Assembly (NCBI GenBank): GCA_905182985.1
Contig: CAJJDN010000005.1
Span: 861,240-925,239 of the forward strand
From: Paramecium sonneborni
Lineage: Eukaryota > Ciliophora > Oligohymenophorea > Peniculida > Parameciidae
Reading direction: 5' to 3'
DNA: 64,000 bases
Shown here: piece by piece, positions 61,105 through 64,000 of the stretch
How the letters are laid out: every line of letters begins with the position of its first letter
Numbering within the stretch: position 1 is the first letter of the stretch
Position numbers and translations under genes: made by a program
The notes under the pieces: model-generated
Told to the model about the DNA's origin: nothing
What the model saw: the letters and a program-made list of their open reading frames with translations, nothing else
The model's database searches: none

Positions 61105-63916
61105 ATGGATTAAATTCAATTCAAAACATTGGATGAATTCATCAGACTTTTTCACAAAAAAGGTAAGATTTCTTAATAGATGCTTAGTTTCTTCATTCAC
61201 AAACTCTGAAATGGTAATATAATTATAACATTTGGCTCATATGTTAAGTCAAAAATAAATATAGACAGAAGCTAAGAATGATTGCTTTTTTAAGAGATGG
61301 AGTGAAATAAAATTACCTATAAGTTTAATAACAATTGATTTCATATCACAATTATTTGTTATATATACCAAAGTTAATGACATTTTAAAAGAAGATGTAT
61401 ATATTTAATTTAGAATAGATTTTATAAGATTTTATTTGGCCTTTAATAGTTTATGAATTTGAAGAGAAAAAAGTAGTGATTGAATATTTCAATATTATGA
61501 AAACCATTTACAATAAAAAGTACAGAGATTTACTGAAATGCTTTGGAATATTTGAAATGGTCAAATTCATGGTAATATTGTCGACAATAATCACAGCTTA
61601 AAACAACCGAAATAGATGAGATGATTTGTTGTGAATAACACAATAATAAAGATTAGCCAAAATAAATCATAAGTCAAGAAACTCAAGTAAAAATTGATTA
61701 ATTTGGTCTACTTATTAATGAAATACTTCATCAAATTGTTAATGATTTATCATAAGCAACAGGCAGTAATCTGAATGAGTTAGAATAATTATTTGCTCTA
61801 TCAATTCATCAAATGCTTTCATACTGTACAAAAGATCACAATTTGTGTTAAATTTAAAAATTGTTAATCATTCTTATAGTAACTTCAATTATTTTAACAT
61901 TAGAGTTAATTGCCGAAAGTCAATGAAAAAGTGATTTAGAAAGTATTTCAAAACTTTGAATCAATCAGTTTTATTGTACTATTATACAATTCCACAACTT
62001 CTCAAGTTCTCCAAATCTATTGTGTAAAATTGTTTCAAATCATTTCTAATAATAATCCATAGGTACCTTAAATATATATAAAGCAGATTTTACAATAATT
62101 AATTTTGAGTATCATTCCATCATCTAAAAATAAAAAGTTTGTTTAAAATTTGGATTTCGAACCGTTAATTTGTTCAATATTGGAATGGCTTTTAAACATC
62201 CCTATTTCAATAAAGATAACTGAATATCAAATGTTTGATGAAAAATTAACATTTAGGAATCATGATGTTATGGAATTAGTTCTTAATTATTTATATATTT
62301 GCCATGTAATGATGAAACAATAATTGATTACTACATTATATACACTAACTAGAAACAATAAGGAAAATTAATTATTTCTATTATCCAACAAACATTTTTT
62401 GTGTACTTTTCCAAAGTTTTTAATGGGACTTTAAGATTAAGAACTACTTGATATAGATGAGGATTAGAATTCATTATCAAAATCAGTATAAATTTTTATT
62501 AATGCAAGATATATGATACAAGTTTAAAATTGATATCAACAGTGTTTATGAATTAACTTCAAAATGGCAAAATTGATATGTTATTCTAGTGGCTTAAATT
62601 AGTTGAATTAGAGCAAATCAAATAGAAAAATGATGATCTTGATGGTTTCAAAGATGCTAGAACTCCAATTTAATTTATTAGACAAATGATTACTTATATT
62701 TTCAATAACCTTCTTAAAAGTTCCATATTAAATACATCTTAATTGACAAATGAATAATTATGGAAAGGATTTCATTTATTTATTGCTGCTTTTTTAGCTA
62801 TTATCTCCAAAGATCTAATTCAATAAGATTTTAAGATATCTAAATTAGTAGGCAAAAAAGTATTATAAAGTCCGCAAATTTTAATGATTATACGTAAATA
62901 TGTGCATGAATATAGAAATGTTTTAAAATTCGTAATGGATTGACTACCAATTTTGTTCGAAAATAGTATAAATTGTTAATTTTTTGTACAGTTAGACAAT
63001 ATCTATGAATTTGGATATTATAAAGCCAAGCATAAATTTTAAATGCAGTGAATTTGTAATTTGGTTAAATCAGCTTTTCAAAAAGATTTTGAGTAATGAA
63101 AAAGATAATATATTTTTAATGAGAATAATTTAGACACTAATTTGTTATTATCAACATTATATAGTGACATAAAATTTTGGATAATAATAATTAGAAGAGA
63201 TTCAGTAGTTATTAAAAGCTTATAGACATTTAATGTAAAGTTTGATCTGTGGAAGTTAATAATTTAAGAATCTGAAACATATTCCAATGGATACAGAATA
63301 GTAAATAACTTTGAGTCATTATTTTTACATAGAGTCTTAGATGAAATTAATAAATTAGATTAAATAAAAGCTTTAAAAAGATCATCATGCATCTCATGAT
63401 TCCTTCTTCAATTTATATGCTCTTTAAGAATTGATTGCTTATATCTAACAACAATTACAGGAATATTATCTTAGTTTGTTTAAGTTATGTCAAATATATG
63501 GCAAAAAATCATAAATATTTATTTGGAACTTTTGTTATGAGCTTATCAGAATGAAGAAACAAGAAGATGATGTTGGAGAATCATGTTTTTTAACCTTTAT
63601 CAATTAGCCAGATATTATTCATGATATTGTAGAGAGTGACGAAATGATTGTCTATTATTATGATTGCCCAAACATTGTGAATATGAAACAAAAATCACAA
63701 TTAAAATTGAATGATTTGATAAGATGGGCAAACCTTTTGATTTAATAATAAGAACATGAATAGATTGTGTAATACTAGGAATAGTATTCTAGATAGAGTC
63801 AAATTCTATTAAAAGATGTAACTAAGACTTTAGATAGATATAACTTGATCCAATTATAAAACTATGAAATTTTTGAATAGGAGAAATTAAAATATGATTA
63901 ATCTAAAACATTATGA
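61105..63916 (+). CDS. Large unidentified helical protein
   Basis: Starts MDQIQFKTLDEFIRLFHKK. Introns 61163-61187 (25 nt), 61397-61418 (22), 61572-61596 (25), 61862-61904 region (25-nt GTAACT...TTAG), a 21-nt stop-free GTACCT...AAAG near 62062 that may be retained, and a 23-nt GTATAA...CAAG near 62488 keep the frame. The helical body looks repeat-like (PLICSILEWLLNIP, FHLFIAAFLAIISKD). At 62941 a TGA follows KFVMD, and an equally good frame resumes by 63005 (MNLDIIKPSINFKC) to TGA 63914. Whether this is one gene with an unresolved junction or two genes 61 bp apart is open. The alpha-solenoid look could fit a BEACH or scaffold protein; unproven. Confidence 0.5.
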
Positions 63917-64000
63917 TTTATACAAATTGATTTTAATTTCATATTCCACCCCAATTTTTGGAGTTTTCATTGAATTCCCATACTATTAAATATTATATAA
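63917..64000. other. Intergenic to window end
   Basis: 84 bp after the last TGA; nothing identifiable before the window is cut. Confidence 0.5.

Overview
The window reads as macronuclear DNA of a ciliate, almost certainly a Paramecium. Three things in the sequence support this. First, conserved protein families can only be read if TAA and TAG encode glutamine and TGA is the sole stop. Second, the DNA is extremely AT-rich and genes sit almost end to end, often tens of bases apart and sometimes 2 to 8 bases. Third, nearly every gene is cut by spliceosomal introns of about 18 to 38 nt, mostly 22 to 30, usually GTA...TAG. Standard-code ORFs are therefore nearly useless here. The gene models below were built by reading all frames with TGA as the only stop, removing GT...AG mini-introns and checking that exon lengths sum to whole codons. 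Family calls are from recognised motifs, not searches.

Layout. 0-5.6 kb: an unidentified protein, then a cytosolic carboxypeptidase (tubulin deglutamylase type). 5.6-16.5 kb: a small protein, an AIG1-like P-loop protein, a PP2A-type phosphatase catalytic subunit, a citrate-carrier-like mitochondrial transporter, a kinase with EF-hands, a pseudokinase and a TAF5-like WD40 protein. 16.5-23 kb: small and coiled-coil proteins, a secreted Cys-rich protein, a PQ-loop transporter, a wrecked papain-family protease and a TspO-like membrane protein. 23.5-35.4 kb: a MORN-repeat protein, a multispan membrane protein, PPP4R2-like and SAPS-domain phosphatase regulators, TSR3 (rRNA modification), a JMJD6-like JmjC oxygenase and several ciliate-specific proteins. 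36-45 kb: a PH-domain kinase, a WD40 protein, a short type I membrane protein, a calcyphosin-like EF-hand protein, a three-repeat Myb protein and an unknown. 45.1-52.3 kb: one giant coiled-coil protein of about 2,390 aa. 52.4-57.1 kb: disrupted genes with in-frame TGAs. 57.8-64 kb: a predicted N-myristoylated protein, a long EF-hand protein and a large unknown.

Three single N characters (4271, 24625, 56353) each sit between two apparently identical direct repeats of 1.08, 1.25 and 1.17 kb. They look like unmerged contig overlaps rather than real duplications, so the second gene copies there should not be counted.

There is no operon logic. Shared themes are inferred from family knowledge: cilium and microtubule function (carboxypeptidase, MORN, coiled-coil and EF-hand proteins), PP2A-class phosphatase control (catalytic subunit, PPP4R2-like, SAPS, and small proteins with RVxF-like motifs) and kinase signalling. 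The most unusual content is the compaction, the mini-introns (some a multiple of three and stop-free), the decaying genes and the pseudo-enzymes. I did not find a bacterial-style mobile system, CRISPR array or convincing tRNA.
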